A DNA stretch of 64,000 nt, taken from NCBI RefSeq assembly GCF_040655735.1, contig NZ_JBFAKK010000005.1, positions 248,001 through 312,000 of the forward strand, given 5' to 3'. Positions 34,463 through 44,313 of the stretch are shown piece by piece. Made by a program: the position numbers and the translations under genes. Below the pieces are notes generated by a model. It made no database searches, was not told where the DNA came from, and worked only from the letters and a program-made list of their open reading frames with translations. Within the stretch, counting starts at the first letter, position 1; the number at the start of each line of letters is the position of its first letter. The DNA comes from Phytomonospora sp040655735 (GTDB lineage: Bacteria > Actinomycetota > Actinomycetes > Mycobacteriales > Micromonosporaceae).

Positions 34463-35587
34463 CTAGACGGGCGGCGCGTACCGCAGGATCGCGGCGACCT
34501 CGCCGCCGCCGGGCACGTCCTCGCGGCGTACCGCCAGGACCCGCCCGCCGGACAGCCACACGCGCCGGGCGATCTCGTCGACGATCCCGTAGGCGACCGC
34601 GTCGTCGCCGTCGGCGTAGGTGACCTCGCCGGCATCGTCCACCTCGCCGGGGACGGTCGCGTCGAAGTCCACGAAGACGGTGTCGACGGCGCCCTGCGTC
34701 GCGAAGCGCGCCACGTCGCCGGGGTCGAACAGCGTCCGCCCCCGCGAGGCGCGCTCCTCGAAGAGGGTCTGGAGGTCCTTGAGCTCCGCGGCGTGCACCT
34801 CGTCGAGGACTTCGCGCCCGGCGGCGGCCAGCTCGCCGTCCCCGCGGTCCTCGGGGTTGCCCGCGACGGTGTTCTCGGCGACGTCGGGGTAGGAGCAGAC
34901 CTCGCGGAAGATGCTCAGCAGCGGCTCGGTCCCGGCCAGGATCAGCGGGACGCCGTCGGCGGGCAGGACCGGCCGCAGGGCGGCGTCGATCTGGCGCGCG
35001 TACTGGCGCATCCGCATCTTCTGGCCCTCGCTGCCCTGGACGCGCCGCTCGGGCGCCCGGTGCTTGATGGTGGCCTTGCCGACCGCGTCGGCGACGTCGT
35101 CGGGCAGGTCGGGGACCTTGATCCGCTCGGGGGTGACGCCCTCGGCGATCTCCAGGAGCCGCAGCGAACCCTGCGCCAGCGCCAGCAGGTACGCCGTCTG
35201 CGGGAAGGTCACCGAGCGCAGCAGCGGCTTGACGTGGAAGCGGTCGGCGACCGCGGCCTGCGGCTGGAGGTGGTTGGGCAGCCGGAACGTCGTCAGCCGC
35301 TCGGGCGTGGCGAACACGGCGAGGCTGCGCGCCTGGAAGCGCCAGAATTCGCCGTCGTCGACGAGGTCGGCGAAGTGCTCCTCAAGGGCGGTGACCTCGT
35401 GCTTGCCGGTCCCCGCCTCGCGGAGCTGGTCGATCGCCCGCTTGGCGAGGTCCTTGAACGCGATCGGCGCCGCGTTCGGATTGGTCGGATCGGTGGGGAG
35501 GTAGATCGAGACGCTCGCCGGGCCTCGCCGGTTGAGCAGCGTGTCGATCTGCGGGCGGCTCGGGATGTCGGTGTACAGGCCGGGCAT
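34463..35587 (-). CDS. eRF1-like (baeRF) domain protein
   Basis: Cytosolic protein of 374 aa from ATG 35587, with GGAGGGGG 8 bases upstream. N-terminal part (MPGLYTDIPSRPQIDTLLNR, then ASVSIYLPTDP) and the central ALAQGSLRLLEI, PLILAGTEPLLSIFRE and C-terminal DTVFVDF/GGRVLAVRRED segments match bacterial eRF1-like proteins (baeRF group). These resemble archaeo-eukaryotic release factor domains and have been linked to ribosome rescue or stress, but no GGQ-type motif is visible here, so the role is open. Confidence 0.65.
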   Translation of the reverse strand: MPGLYTDIPSRPQIDTLLNRRGPASVSIYLPTDPTNPNAAPIAFKDLAKRAIDQLREAGTGKHEVTALEEHFADLVDDGEFWRFQARSLAVFATPERLTTFRLPNHLQPQAAVADRFHVKPLLRSVTFPQTAYLLALAQGSLRLLEIAEGVTPERIKVPDLPDDVADAVGKATIKHRAPERRVQGSEGQKMRMRQYARQIDAALRPVLPADGVPLILAGTEPLLSIFREVCSYPDVAENTVAGNPEDRGDGELAAAGREVLDEVHAAELKDLQTLFEERASRGRTLFDPGDVARFATQGAVDTVFVDFDATVPGEVDDAGEVTYADGDDAVAYGIVDEIARRVWLSGGRVLAVRREDVPGGGEVAAILRYAPPV

Positions 35588-35672
35588 GTTGAAGTCCCCC
35601 TCCGGACGCGGGCGCGTCCCCCGTTCGGATGCTACGGGCGGATACGCCGCAAAGAGGGTGGTTCGGTCGGGT

Positions 35673-36815
35673 TCAGCCCGCGTCGAGGAGCTCGGCCAGC
35701 TTCGGCCGCAACCCCCACTGCTCGACCAGCGCGTCGTAGTCAAGCCGCGCGGCCGTGCGCAGCGCCGCCGGGGTCTGCGCCGGGCGCGCCCAGATCATCG
35801 AGTTGCGCGGGGTGTGCTGCGAGGCGATGAACTCCGAGACCTCGACCTCGTAGCCCAGCGAGCGCAGCAGCAGGGCGCGCAGTGCGTCGGTGAGGGTGTC
35901 GGCGAAACGCTCGCGGAGGATCCCGTCGGCCACGAGCGACCGGTAGGGCGCGGGCGCCTTGACCCGCTTGAGCTGCTCGGCGATGTCGTGGTGGCAGCAG
36001 GGCGCGGCGAAGATGTGCGCGGCGCCGAGCTCGACACCGCGGGCGATGGCCTCGTCGGTGGCGGTGTCGCAGGCGTGCAGCGCGAGGACGACGTCGGTGT
36101 CGGGAAGAGAGGCGTCGGCCGCGGTGTCGGCGACGAAGTGCATGCCCCCGGCGTAGCCGAGCTTGTCGGCGACGGCGTTGTTGTGGACGCGCTGCTCCTC
36201 GCGGATCTCGACGCCGGTGACGGTCACGTCGAGCGCGCGCACGCCCGAGAGGTACTTGTAGGCGGCGAAGGTGAGGTAGGCGTTGCCGCAACCGAAGTCG
36301 ACGACGTGGAGCGGCGCGGCGACCTCGCCGAGCTTGCCGTCGACGAGGGTGAGGAAGCGGTCGACCTGGCGGCGCTTGGCCGCGTCGGCGCCGACGGCGG
36401 CGAACAGCGGGTCGTCGGGCGCCAGCAGGTGCGACTTGACGCGGTCGTGGGCGGTGACGCGCTGCCCACCCTCATCGGTGCGGTGCACGAAGGCCTTTCC
36501 GCGTTTGGTGATCCGCACCGCGACGGTCCGGTCGGTGGTCACCACGTGCCAGTTGCCGTAGGGCCGCGCGAGGAGTTCGTCCACGACGGCCGCCGCCTCG
36601 CCCGGCTCGACGTTGCGGACGGTCGGCCCGGCGCCGTCGGCGGTCTCCAGCTGGAGCAGCTCGCGGCCCTTGACGGTGACCGGGCGCAGCTTCGTCGGCG
36701 CGGGGGCGTCCTGGCCCTTACGGCGGCCCGCGGCGACGGCGGACACGAAGGACCCGGCGTCGTCGAGGAGGAGGCCGCGCAACTCGGCCAGGGCGTTGTT
36801 CAGCTCGGCTTCCAC
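35673..36815 (-). CDS. SAM-dependent methyltransferase (Methyltransf_32/METTL25-like)
   Basis: Class I methyltransferase of 380 aa from GTG 36815. The N-terminal 150 residues form a separate domain, then SAM motif I (LHVVDFGCGNAYLTFAAYKY), an acidic motif II (VTGVEIREEQR), LALHACDTATDEAI, and FAAPCCHHDIAEQL. The HACDTATD and PCCHH segments are typical of the METTL25/RRNAD group; substrate unknown but nucleic acid is likely. The same-strand upstream gene is 70 bases away, so they may be co-transcribed. Confidence 0.72.
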   Translation of the reverse strand: MEAELNNALAELRGLLLDDAGSFVSAVAAGRRKGQDAPAPTKLRPVTVKGRELLQLETADGAGPTVRNVEPGEAAAVVDELLARPYGNWHVVTTDRTVAVRITKRGKAFVHRTDEGGQRVTAHDRVKSHLLAPDDPLFAAVGADAAKRRQVDRFLTLVDGKLGEVAAPLHVVDFGCGNAYLTFAAYKYLSGVRALDVTVTGVEIREEQRVHNNAVADKLGYAGGMHFVADTAADASLPDTDVVLALHACDTATDEAIARGVELGAAHIFAAPCCHHDIAEQLKRVKAPAPYRSLVADGILRERFADTLTDALRALLLRSLGYEVEVSEFIASQHTPRNSMIWARPAQTPAALRTAARLDYDALVEQWGLRPKLAELLDAG

Positions 36816-36885
36816 CCTCAGATCTTGGCACGCGGCGCTCGCCGTCCCCGCACGGTGTCGCACGCGTTACGCCCGGTGGCGGCGC

Positions 36886-37896
36886 TCACGCCTCCGACAG
36901 GGTGCGCACGGCCAGGTCGGCGACGTCGCGCAGGAGCGTGTCGGGGACGAGTTCGACGCCGGCGAGGGCGGTGAACAGGCTGGGCAGTCCGGGCAGGCAG
37001 AAGCCGTCGTCGGTGGCCACGGCCGCGCCGATCTCGCCGCGCTTGGCCAGGGCCTCGCGGCTGCGCGCCCACACCTCGCTGACCTCCTCGCGGGAGGGGA
37101 CGCCGAAGCCGTGGCCGACGGGGGCGGCGTGCCGCAGGCGGATCAGGGCGCTGTCGCCGAAGGACAGCGCCACCGAGCAGCGGTCTTCGAGGGAATCGCG
37201 CACGGGCTTGTCGAGGGAGTTGACCACCCCGCAGCGGTTGCGGCAGCGGCTGGCGCACACGGCCAGGGCGTGCGAGACGTTGCTGTGCTGGCGGTCGAGG
37301 TAGGCGCGCCAGCCCTCGCCGGGTCCGGAGGCGACCTTCAGGGCGCGCTGGGTGGCGCCGGCGTCGGTGCGGTTGTGGTCGCAGCGGCGCTCCTCCTGCG
37401 CCTGGCGGTCGCCGAAGCGGGAGCCCATGACGTCGACGGTCGCGGGGAGCAGGGCGGGGTCGGCGGCGTGGCCCCACACCGACTCCCACACCAGCAGGGG
37501 CAGGTACTCCGACATGATGTGCGCGCACGAGACGAGGCCGGCCATGTCGGCGCGCCGCCAGCGGGCCTCCAGGACCTCCAGGAGCAGGCGGAAGGCCGGG
37601 CGCATGGTCTTGAGCGCGCCGCGGTCGGCCTCGCCGGGCTCCTGCGGCATGCGGCAGCGCTTGGCGCGCTCGACGAGCGAGACGAGGTCGGGCTGGGCGC
37701 CTTCGAGGCCGTCCATGTCGAAGTCCTCGGCGTCGAGGTCGGCCAGTCGCTGGCCGAACAGGCACAGCCGGCGCATCCGGGCCAGCTTCGGCGCGGGCAG
37801 CTCGAAGCCGGGCAGCAGCGCCCGCACGTCGCCGAAGGCGTACCGGTGGCAGAGCGTGACGATCAGCTGGTGGGCCAGGTCGGCGTTCGTGCTCAT
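36886..37896 (-). CDS. Hypothetical protein with Cys-rich segment
   Basis: Unrecognised cytosolic protein of 336 aa from ATG 37896. Mostly helical, with a central motif CASRCRNRCGVVNSLDK containing three cysteines in CxxxCxxxC spacing, the pattern of radical-SAM or 4Fe-4S binding loops, although no radical-SAM barrel follows. The rest (RCSVALSFGDSALIRLRHA, GHGFGVPSREEVSEVWARSRE) is rich in helix. It may be co-transcribed with the methyltransferase. Function unknown. Confidence 0.55.
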   Translation of the reverse strand: MSTNADLAHQLIVTLCHRYAFGDVRALLPGFELPAPKLARMRRLCLFGQRLADLDAEDFDMDGLEGAQPDLVSLVERAKRCRMPQEPGEADRGALKTMRPAFRLLLEVLEARWRRADMAGLVSCAHIMSEYLPLLVWESVWGHAADPALLPATVDVMGSRFGDRQAQEERRCDHNRTDAGATQRALKVASGPGEGWRAYLDRQHSNVSHALAVCASRCRNRCGVVNSLDKPVRDSLEDRCSVALSFGDSALIRLRHAAPVGHGFGVPSREEVSEVWARSREALAKRGEIGAAVATDDGFCLPGLPSLFTALAGVELVPDTLLRDVADLAVRTLSEA

Positions 37897-38042
37897 GGCC
37901 GCAAGTCTGGTACACGCGTGCGACCCCTGTGGAACCGGACACTGCCGGGCGACCGGGGTGTGGCGGGGCCGCCGGCGTCGTAGGCTTCCCTCGGTGTTAT
38001 CGGTCGTGCCCCGGCACGCAGGAAGCATGCTTGGAGAAGTAC

Positions 38043-38213
38043 GTGACCGCTCAAGACGACGACCGCGAGGTCGACCTGTCCGACGACGGTGGACTCGACA
38101 TCCTGCCCGACCAGACCCGCGACGACACCGACGCCGGGTGGGGCGAGCGCAGGCCGACGGTCAGCGAGGACGACCGCCGGTTGCTGGAGGACCGGCCGCC
38201 CCACTGGGAGTAG
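38043..38213 (+). CDS. Small acidic protein
   Basis: 56-aa protein from GTG 38043, with GGAG 6 bases upstream. Very acidic; ends GWGERRPTVSEDDRRLLEDR-PPHWE, a C-terminal pattern (GWGE...LL..RPPHW) that I recall from small conserved actinobacterial proteins. No domain or membrane segment. Function unknown. Confidence 0.6.
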   Translation: MTAQDDDREVDLSDDGGLDILPDQTRDDTDAGWGERRPTVSEDDRRLLEDRPPHWE

Positions 38214-38234
38214 AGGGCCCTCAATAACGAGACG

Positions 38235-38303
38235 AGACGATCCGTCTTGCTTAATCGCGGAGGATCGTCTATCGTCATGTCATGACCGCGAGACGAAACG
38301 TCT
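38235..38303. promoter_or_regulatory. Promoter and twin operators of the ABC-F gene
   Basis: -35 TTGCTT (38247-38252) and -10 TATCGT (38270-38275) with a 17-bp spacer give a start near 38282. Two dyads AGACG-N3-CGTCT flank it: 38235-38247 ends on the -35, and 38291-38303 (extended to 6+3+6 as GAGACGAAACGTCTC) lies just past the start. The arrangement indicates a dimeric repressor. Confidence 0.7.
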
Positions 38304-38383
38304 CGTCTCTACTTGAGGAGCCCGATCTGATCCGTCCCGCCGCCCCGGCCACCGTCCGCCACACCACCCTCCAGGAGGCGACC

Positions 38384-40000
<1,617 letters not shown>

Positions 40001-40009
40001 CCTGGCGGC

Positions 40010-40621
40010 ATGATCGCCCACCCCCTCCCCGTACTGGTCAACGCCTGGGGAGTGGGGTGGGCGCTGTCGCGCGCGACCCCCGCCCCCGTCGAGATCCCCG
40101 GCGGCTTCCGCGTCGACGTCGGCGACCACGGCCACCGCGTCCGGCACGTCTTCCACACCTACGACCGCGACCTGCTCGCCGCCGTCGGGACCGAACCCGG
40201 CACGTGGATCAAGACGGCCGGTGAGCTCCCGCCCCTCCCCGGCTGGACCCACGGCCCGCCCGGGCACCTGATGACGGTGGAACTGAGGCAGGAGAAGGCC
40301 GAGCCGCCCGAGGGATACACCCTGCGGATCGAGGAGGGCGCCGTGCTCGCCGCCGTCATCGAGACCGCCGACGGCACGCCTGCCGCCGCCGCGCACCTCG
40401 CCGCGGCCGGGGACTTCGCCGTCGTCGACCGCGTCAGCACCGAGCCGGCCCACCGCAGGCGCGGCCTCGGGCGCGTGGCGGTGCGGGCGCTGACCTCGCG
40501 CGCGGCGGAGACGGGGGCGTCGACGGGCGTGCTGGTCGCCACGGACGTCGGCCGTGACCTGTACACGGCGATGGGGTGGGGGTGGCGGGGGCACTTGCCT
40601 TCGGTGTTTCGGCCCGAGTGA
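40010..40621 (+). CDS. GNAT-family N-acetyltransferase
   Basis: Acetyltransferase of 203 aa. The GNAT core is in the C-terminal half: VDRVSTEPAHRRRGLGRVAV with acetyl-CoA loop RRRGLG, then ATDVGRDLYTAMGW. The N-terminal half is a variable substrate-side domain. It starts 9 bases after the ABC-F stop, so the two are one transcript; ABC-F plus acetyltransferase suggests a two-part resistance unit (inference). Confidence 0.8.
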   Translation: MIAHPLPVLVNAWGVGWALSRATPAPVEIPGGFRVDVGDHGHRVRHVFHTYDRDLLAAVGTEPGTWIKTAGELPPLPGWTHGPPGHLMTVELRQEKAEPPEGYTLRIEEGAVLAAVIETADGTPAAAAHLAAAGDFAVVDRVSTEPAHRRRGLGRVAVRALTSRAAETGASTGVLVATDVGRDLYTAMGWGWRGHLPSVFRPE

Positions 40622-40642
40622 TCCTCGTAGGCGAGTATTTGC

Positions 40643-40819
40643 CTAGGTCACCGCAGTTCCCCAGGTCTCCGAGGTAAGATTGACGGCAGGAGGACATGTC
40701 CTCCGATCCCGCCCTAGGCCTCGCATCTGCGAGGCCTTTGTGCTGCTCCCGTCGCAGAGCAGGGCCGCGATGAGGAACTTGTCCTGGGTATACGACTCGT
40801 CGAGATAAGCCGGCAGCAC
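40643..40819 (-). pseudogene. N-terminal fragment of a DUF3800-like protein
   Basis: A 58-codon frame starts at GTG 40819. Its first part, MLPAYLDESYTQDKFLIAAL and then LCDGSS, has the DUF3800 N-terminal pattern (acidic AYxDES, then a hydrophobic strand). After residue 26 the sequence is dissimilar and runs through a palindrome (40689-40704) and a terminator-like stem, ending at 40643. Full DUF3800 proteins exceed 180 residues, so this is likely a decayed remnant. Resemblance is from memory. Confidence 0.4.
40716..40739 (+). terminator. Terminator after the ABC-F/GNAT unit
   Basis: AGGCCTCGCA (40716-40725) and TGCGAGGCCT (40728-40737) form a perfect 10-bp stem with a 2-base loop, followed by TTT. 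A 16-bp perfect palindrome GGAGGACATGTCCTCC sits 11 bases before it (40689-40704). Confidence 0.65.
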
Positions 40820-40891
40820 GACGCGGATCCTATGTCACGAATCGACTTCGCTCAGTGATCGGGCGTGCCGGCCCGAACCCTGACCCCCACA

Positions 40892-40927
40892 CACAAAACC
40901 GCACCCCCGCCGAAGCGTGGGTGCGGT
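40892..40927 (-). terminator. Terminator of the zinc-ribbon chaperone gene
   Basis: Stem 40898-40906 with 40919-40927 (9 bp), followed on the minus strand by TTTTGTGTGT. It lies 17 bases after the stop. Confidence 0.8.
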
Positions 40928-40944
40928 GAAAGTCCGGCTGCGCG

Positions 40945-41271
40945 TCACGCCTTGTTGGCGGCGGCCTTCGGCTTCGACTCGGCCGCGGGCTTGCTCTCCG
41001 ACTTCGCGGGCGTCGACCCCGACGATCCCGACCCCGAGTCGCTCTTCTTCGTCTCGGTCGTCGAGGTGCTCTTCGACGACTCCTTCGACGAGTTGGTGCG
41101 GTTGTCGGTGCGGTAGAAGCCACTGCCCTTGAAGACCACGCCCACCGCGGAGAAGACCTTGCGCAGGTCACCCGAGCACGTGGGGCATTCCTTGAGCGGC
41201 TCGTCGGTGAACTTCTGCACCGCCTCCAGCTCGTCGCCGCACTTGGTGCAGGCGTATTGGTACGTAGGCAC
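40945..41271 (-). CDS. ruc: FmdB-type zinc-ribbon protein, Ruc-like redox-regulated chaperone
   Basis: Cytosolic protein of 108 aa from GTG 41271 (GGAGG 6 bases upstream). An N-terminal zinc ribbon MPTYQYACTKCGDELE with Cys8, Cys11, Cys29, Cys32 is followed by a low-complexity Ser/Lys/Thr/Pro tail of about 60 residues, predicted disordered. This is the layout of M. tuberculosis Rv0991c (Ruc), a chaperone activated by oxidation and controlled by HrcA. The CIRCE operator upstream and the neighbouring 5-FCL and galU genes are in the same order as in M. tuberculosis, which supports orthology. Confidence 0.8.
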   Translation of the reverse strand: MPTYQYACTKCGDELEAVQKFTDEPLKECPTCSGDLRKVFSAVGVVFKGSGFYRTDNRTNSSKESSKSTSTTETKKSDSGSGSSGSTPAKSESKPAAESKPKAAANKA

Positions 41272-41293
41272 TTCTTTCCTCCGGTCAGCAGCT

Positions 41294-41320
41294 TTAGCAC
41301 TCAGCTTCGCCAAGTGCTAA
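41294..41320. promoter_or_regulatory. CIRCE element (HrcA operator)
   Basis: TTAGCACTC, nine bases, then AAGTGCTAA: this matches the CIRCE consensus (TTAGCACTC-N9-GAGTGCTAA) at 17 of 18 arm positions. It lies 23 bases upstream of the ruc start codon and means heat-shock control by HrcA. Confidence 0.9.
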
Positions 41321-41375
41321 TTGTGCAGCCGCCGGCCTCGATCGTCCAGCCGGGGGCGCGGTGAGAACGGCCGCA

Positions 41376-41963
41376 TCACTCCAGCGCGACGTACCCGGTC
41401 CCCGGCGTGATGATCCCCGTCACACTCCGGTCGTGCTCCTCGCCGGGCACGGTGTCGACGAATTCGCCGTCGTCGATGAGCGCGATGACGGGCACGGACG
41501 GCTCGACGCGGGCCAGCGCGCGGTCGTAGGAACCCCCGCCGCGACCGAGCCGGGTCCCGTCGGCTCCGACGGCCAAGGCGGGCACGATCACGAGCGCGGC
41601 CTCGCCGACGGCTTCGCGCGTCCCCTCGCCGACCGGTTCGCGCAGCCCGCGCAGCGCGCCGGCGGTAAGCGCACCGGTGAAGGGGATCCAGTCGAGATCG
41701 AAGTCGGCGCGGAACACCGGCAGCAGGACACTGTGGCCGGTCCCGAGCAGAAAATCGGGCAGGTCGGCACCGCCCGGCTCACCGTTCATTGGAGCGTAGG
41801 CGGCGACCGTCGAACCGGCTTTGGCCAGCATCGAAACGACCTCGGCGAGGGCCGCGCGCAGGGCCGCGTCGGCGGTCGTACGATCCACTGTGGACAGCGC
41901 GCGGCGGCGGGCCAGAAAACGGCCCCGAAGCACCGCCTTTTCCGATTTCTCCGGTGATCCCAT
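41376..41963 (-). CDS. 5-formyltetrahydrofolate cyclo-ligase
   Basis: Converts 5-formyl-THF to 5,10-methenyl-THF with ATP; 195 aa, cytosolic. Family marks: N-terminal basic helix (LRGRFLARRRALS), AAYAPMNGEPGGADL, LPVFRADFDLDWIPF and the ATP/substrate loop LGRGGGSYDRAL. Upstream of the ruc gene on the same strand, as in mycobacteria. The start at ATG 41963 has a weak ribosome site. Divergent from the GGDEF gene. Confidence 0.88.
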   Translation of the reverse strand: MGSPEKSEKAVLRGRFLARRRALSTVDRTTADAALRAALAEVVSMLAKAGSTVAAYAPMNGEPGGADLPDFLLGTGHSVLLPVFRADFDLDWIPFTGALTAGALRGLREPVGEGTREAVGEAALVIVPALAVGADGTRLGRGGGSYDRALARVEPSVPVIALIDDGEFVDTVPGEEHDRSVTGIITPGTGYVALE

Positions 41964-42175
41964 GCCATTTCACCTTTCCGCGGACACAAGCCGCGCGTAG
42001 CCCTACCCGGTGGTCGATCGTTGTTCAAACGTGGTGTGCCGGCAAGGCGGACCGATGGTTACATTGCATCGAGCGAACCGCCACCAGTGTGTGCGCACGG
42101 TGCCGGACCGCGAGATCGCGGCCGCCCCGGCGAGCCGCAGGCCACCCCCGACACTCGAGCTGAGGTGACCCGGAC

Positions 42176-44269
42176 ATGACGTTGCGCGCCCGGCTCACCG
42201 CCGCCTTCCTCGCCGTGGTGCTCGGCCCGGTCCTCGTCGGCGCCCTCTTCGTCGGCGTCACCGTCACCGCCGTCGGCCACAACCGCGCCGAAGAACGCCT
42301 CCAGTACGGCGCCGCCGCGCTGCACACCGCCGTCGACTCCCTCTGCTCGCGCCTGTCGGGCGCCGCCGAGACCGTCGGCATGCTCGCCACCGAGTCGGGC
42401 ACCCTCGACCCCGTCCGCTCCGCCGAGTACGCCGGCCGCCTCGTCCGGCGCGGCCTCGCCGAGGCCGTCACCGTCACCGACGCCGGCGGCACCGCCGTCG
42501 CCGAGGCGGGCGCGCGCGTCCACACCTGGACCGACTGCGCCGACACCGGCACCGTCACCACCGGCACCGGCGCAGGCTCGGTGGGCGCCGAGTCGGTGCC
42601 CGCCGTCGCCGCGCACGTGGCCCTCTACGACGCCGACGGCCGCGCCATGGGCACCGTCCGCGCCGGCGTCGCCCTCGACGCCGATCTCGTCGACAGCCTC
42701 GCCGCCCTCTCCGGTTGCGACGTCACCGTCCTCACCGGCGACGGCGACCCGCCCCTGTCGAGCATCTCCCCGCAGGCCGCGGCCGCCGTCGCCGAAGCCG
42801 CGCGCGGCCTCAACCCCGGCGAGGCCACCGACACCGAGGACGGCGGCCTCCTCCAGGTCGTCCCCGCCGCCAGCGGCCAGCCCCTCGAACTCGTCCTCAC
42901 CACCGACAAGGACCTCCCCTCCGGGCTCTACCCCCTCCTGCTGCTGTCCGTGGCCGCCGCGGGCTTCGCCGCCGTCGGCGTCGCCTGGTGGCTGGCCCGG
43001 TCCACCACCAGACCCGTCACCGAACTCGCCACCGCCGCCGACCGCGTCGCCGCCGGCGACCTGGAGGCGCGCGTCCCCGTCCGCGGCAACGACGAGGTCG
43101 CCCACCTCGCCAACAACTTCAACCGCATGACCCGCGAGATGCAGGGCTACGTCCAGGCCCTCACCGCCAGCCGCGACCAGCTGCGCGGCAACCTCGGCCT
43201 CCTCGGCGACACCCTCTCCTCCACCCACGACCTCGACCGCATCCTCGAAGTCATCCTCAGCACCGCCATGACCGCCACCGGCGCCCAGTCCGGCGCGATC
43301 CTGCTCGTCGACGAGGAGGCCGACGAGGCCGGCACCGTCCTCGTCGCCCGCTGCCACGCGGGGATCGCCGCCGGCGACCCCCGCGCCGCCGGCGTCATCC
43401 GCGTCGAAGTCGGCGAAGGCCTCCTCGGCGGCATAGTCGCCGGCGGCGAGTCCCGCCGCGGCCGCGTCACCGGCGAGACCGTCTTCGCCCCGCAGGAACC
43501 CCGCTGCCACACCTACATCGCCGTGCCCTTCACCGGCGCCGACGGCCTCGTCCGCGTCGCCGGCCCCGCCGCCCGGCCCGTCGGCGTCCTCGCCCTCTAC
43601 GACCGCCTCGGCTTCGACGAGTTCGACGACACCGACCTGTCGACCCTGCGCACCTTCGCCGGGCAGGCCGCCGTCGCCGTCGAGAACGTCCTCCTCCACG
43701 AAGAGGCACAGCGCCTGTCCCTCACCGACCCCCTCACCGGCCTGTGGAACTACCGCTACCTCAAGGTCACCATGGACAAGGAGGTCGAACGCGCCCACCG
43801 TTTCGGTCGCCGCACCGCCGTCATCGCCATCGACCTCGACCGCTTCAAAGACGTCAACGACACCTACGGCCACCCCGTCGGCGACCAGGTCCTCATCGAA
43901 CTCGCCGCCCGCATCACCGCCCAGATCCGCGAGGTCGACTTCGCCTTCCGCTACGGCGGCGAGGAGTTCGTCGTCCTGCTCCCCGAGACCGACCGCTACG
44001 GCGCCATCCCCGTCGCCCGCCGCCTCGGCGAGGCCATCCGCCGAGACCCCTTCCCGCTCCCGCCCACCGCCGACGGCACCGCCCGCACCGTCGAGGTCAC
44101 CATCTCCATGGGCATCGCGATCTTCCCCGACCACGGAGAGACCGGCGCCGACGTCCTCGCCGCCGCCGACGAGGCCCTCTACGCCGCCAAGGCCGCCGGG
44201 CGCGACACCTACCGTGTGTCCAAAACCGATGCGGATAAACCTCCCGGTGACGCAACACCCGTCACTTAG
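42176..44269 (+). CDS. Membrane-bound diguanylate cyclase (HAMP-GAF-GGDEF)
   Basis: Makes cyclic di-GMP from GTP; 697 aa from ATG 42176 with GAGGTG 8 bases upstream. Order: helix 1 (8-32), periplasmic-side sensor region (about 35-245), helix 2 (246-270), HAMP (271-325), GAF (about 350-510), GGDEF (about 525-690). The active-site loop is GGEEF at 594-598 with the inhibitory I-site RxxD (REVD) at 585-588, so it should be active and product-inhibited. No EAL domain. It lies between conserved genes (5-FCL and galU) that are adjacent in mycobacteria, so it is a lineage insertion. Confidence 0.88.
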   Translation: MTLRARLTAAFLAVVLGPVLVGALFVGVTVTAVGHNRAEERLQYGAAALHTAVDSLCSRLSGAAETVGMLATESGTLDPVRSAEYAGRLVRRGLAEAVTVTDAGGTAVAEAGARVHTWTDCADTGTVTTGTGAGSVGAESVPAVAAHVALYDADGRAMGTVRAGVALDADLVDSLAALSGCDVTVLTGDGDPPLSSISPQAAAAVAEAARGLNPGEATDTEDGGLLQVVPAASGQPLELVLTTDKDLPSGLYPLLLLSVAAAGFAAVGVAWWLARSTTRPVTELATAADRVAAGDLEARVPVRGNDEVAHLANNFNRMTREMQGYVQALTASRDQLRGNLGLLGDTLSSTHDLDRILEVILSTAMTATGAQSGAILLVDEEADEAGTVLVARCHAGIAAGDPRAAGVIRVEVGEGLLGGIVAGGESRRGRVTGETVFAPQEPRCHTYIAVPFTGADGLVRVAGPAARPVGVLALYDRLGFDEFDDTDLSTLRTFAGQAAVAVENVLLHEEAQRLSLTDPLTGLWNYRYLKVTMDKEVERAHRFGRRTAVIAIDLDRFKDVNDTYGHPVGDQVLIELAARITAQIREVDFAFRYGGEEFVVLLPETDRYGAIPVARRLGEAIRRDPFPLPPTADGTARTVEVTISMGIAIFPDHGETGADVLAAADEALYAAKAAGRDTYRVSKTDADKPPGDATPVT

Positions 44270-44313
44270 ATTGTTGCCGCAACCTCGGACGGTGAACCCG
44301 TAGGCTCCTACTC

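Noticed and set aside
40689..40740. Small RNA gene in the DUF3800 remnant
   Set aside because: A palindrome and terminator are present, but the TAAGAT box (40675-40680) has no -35 at proper distance; evidence is insufficient.
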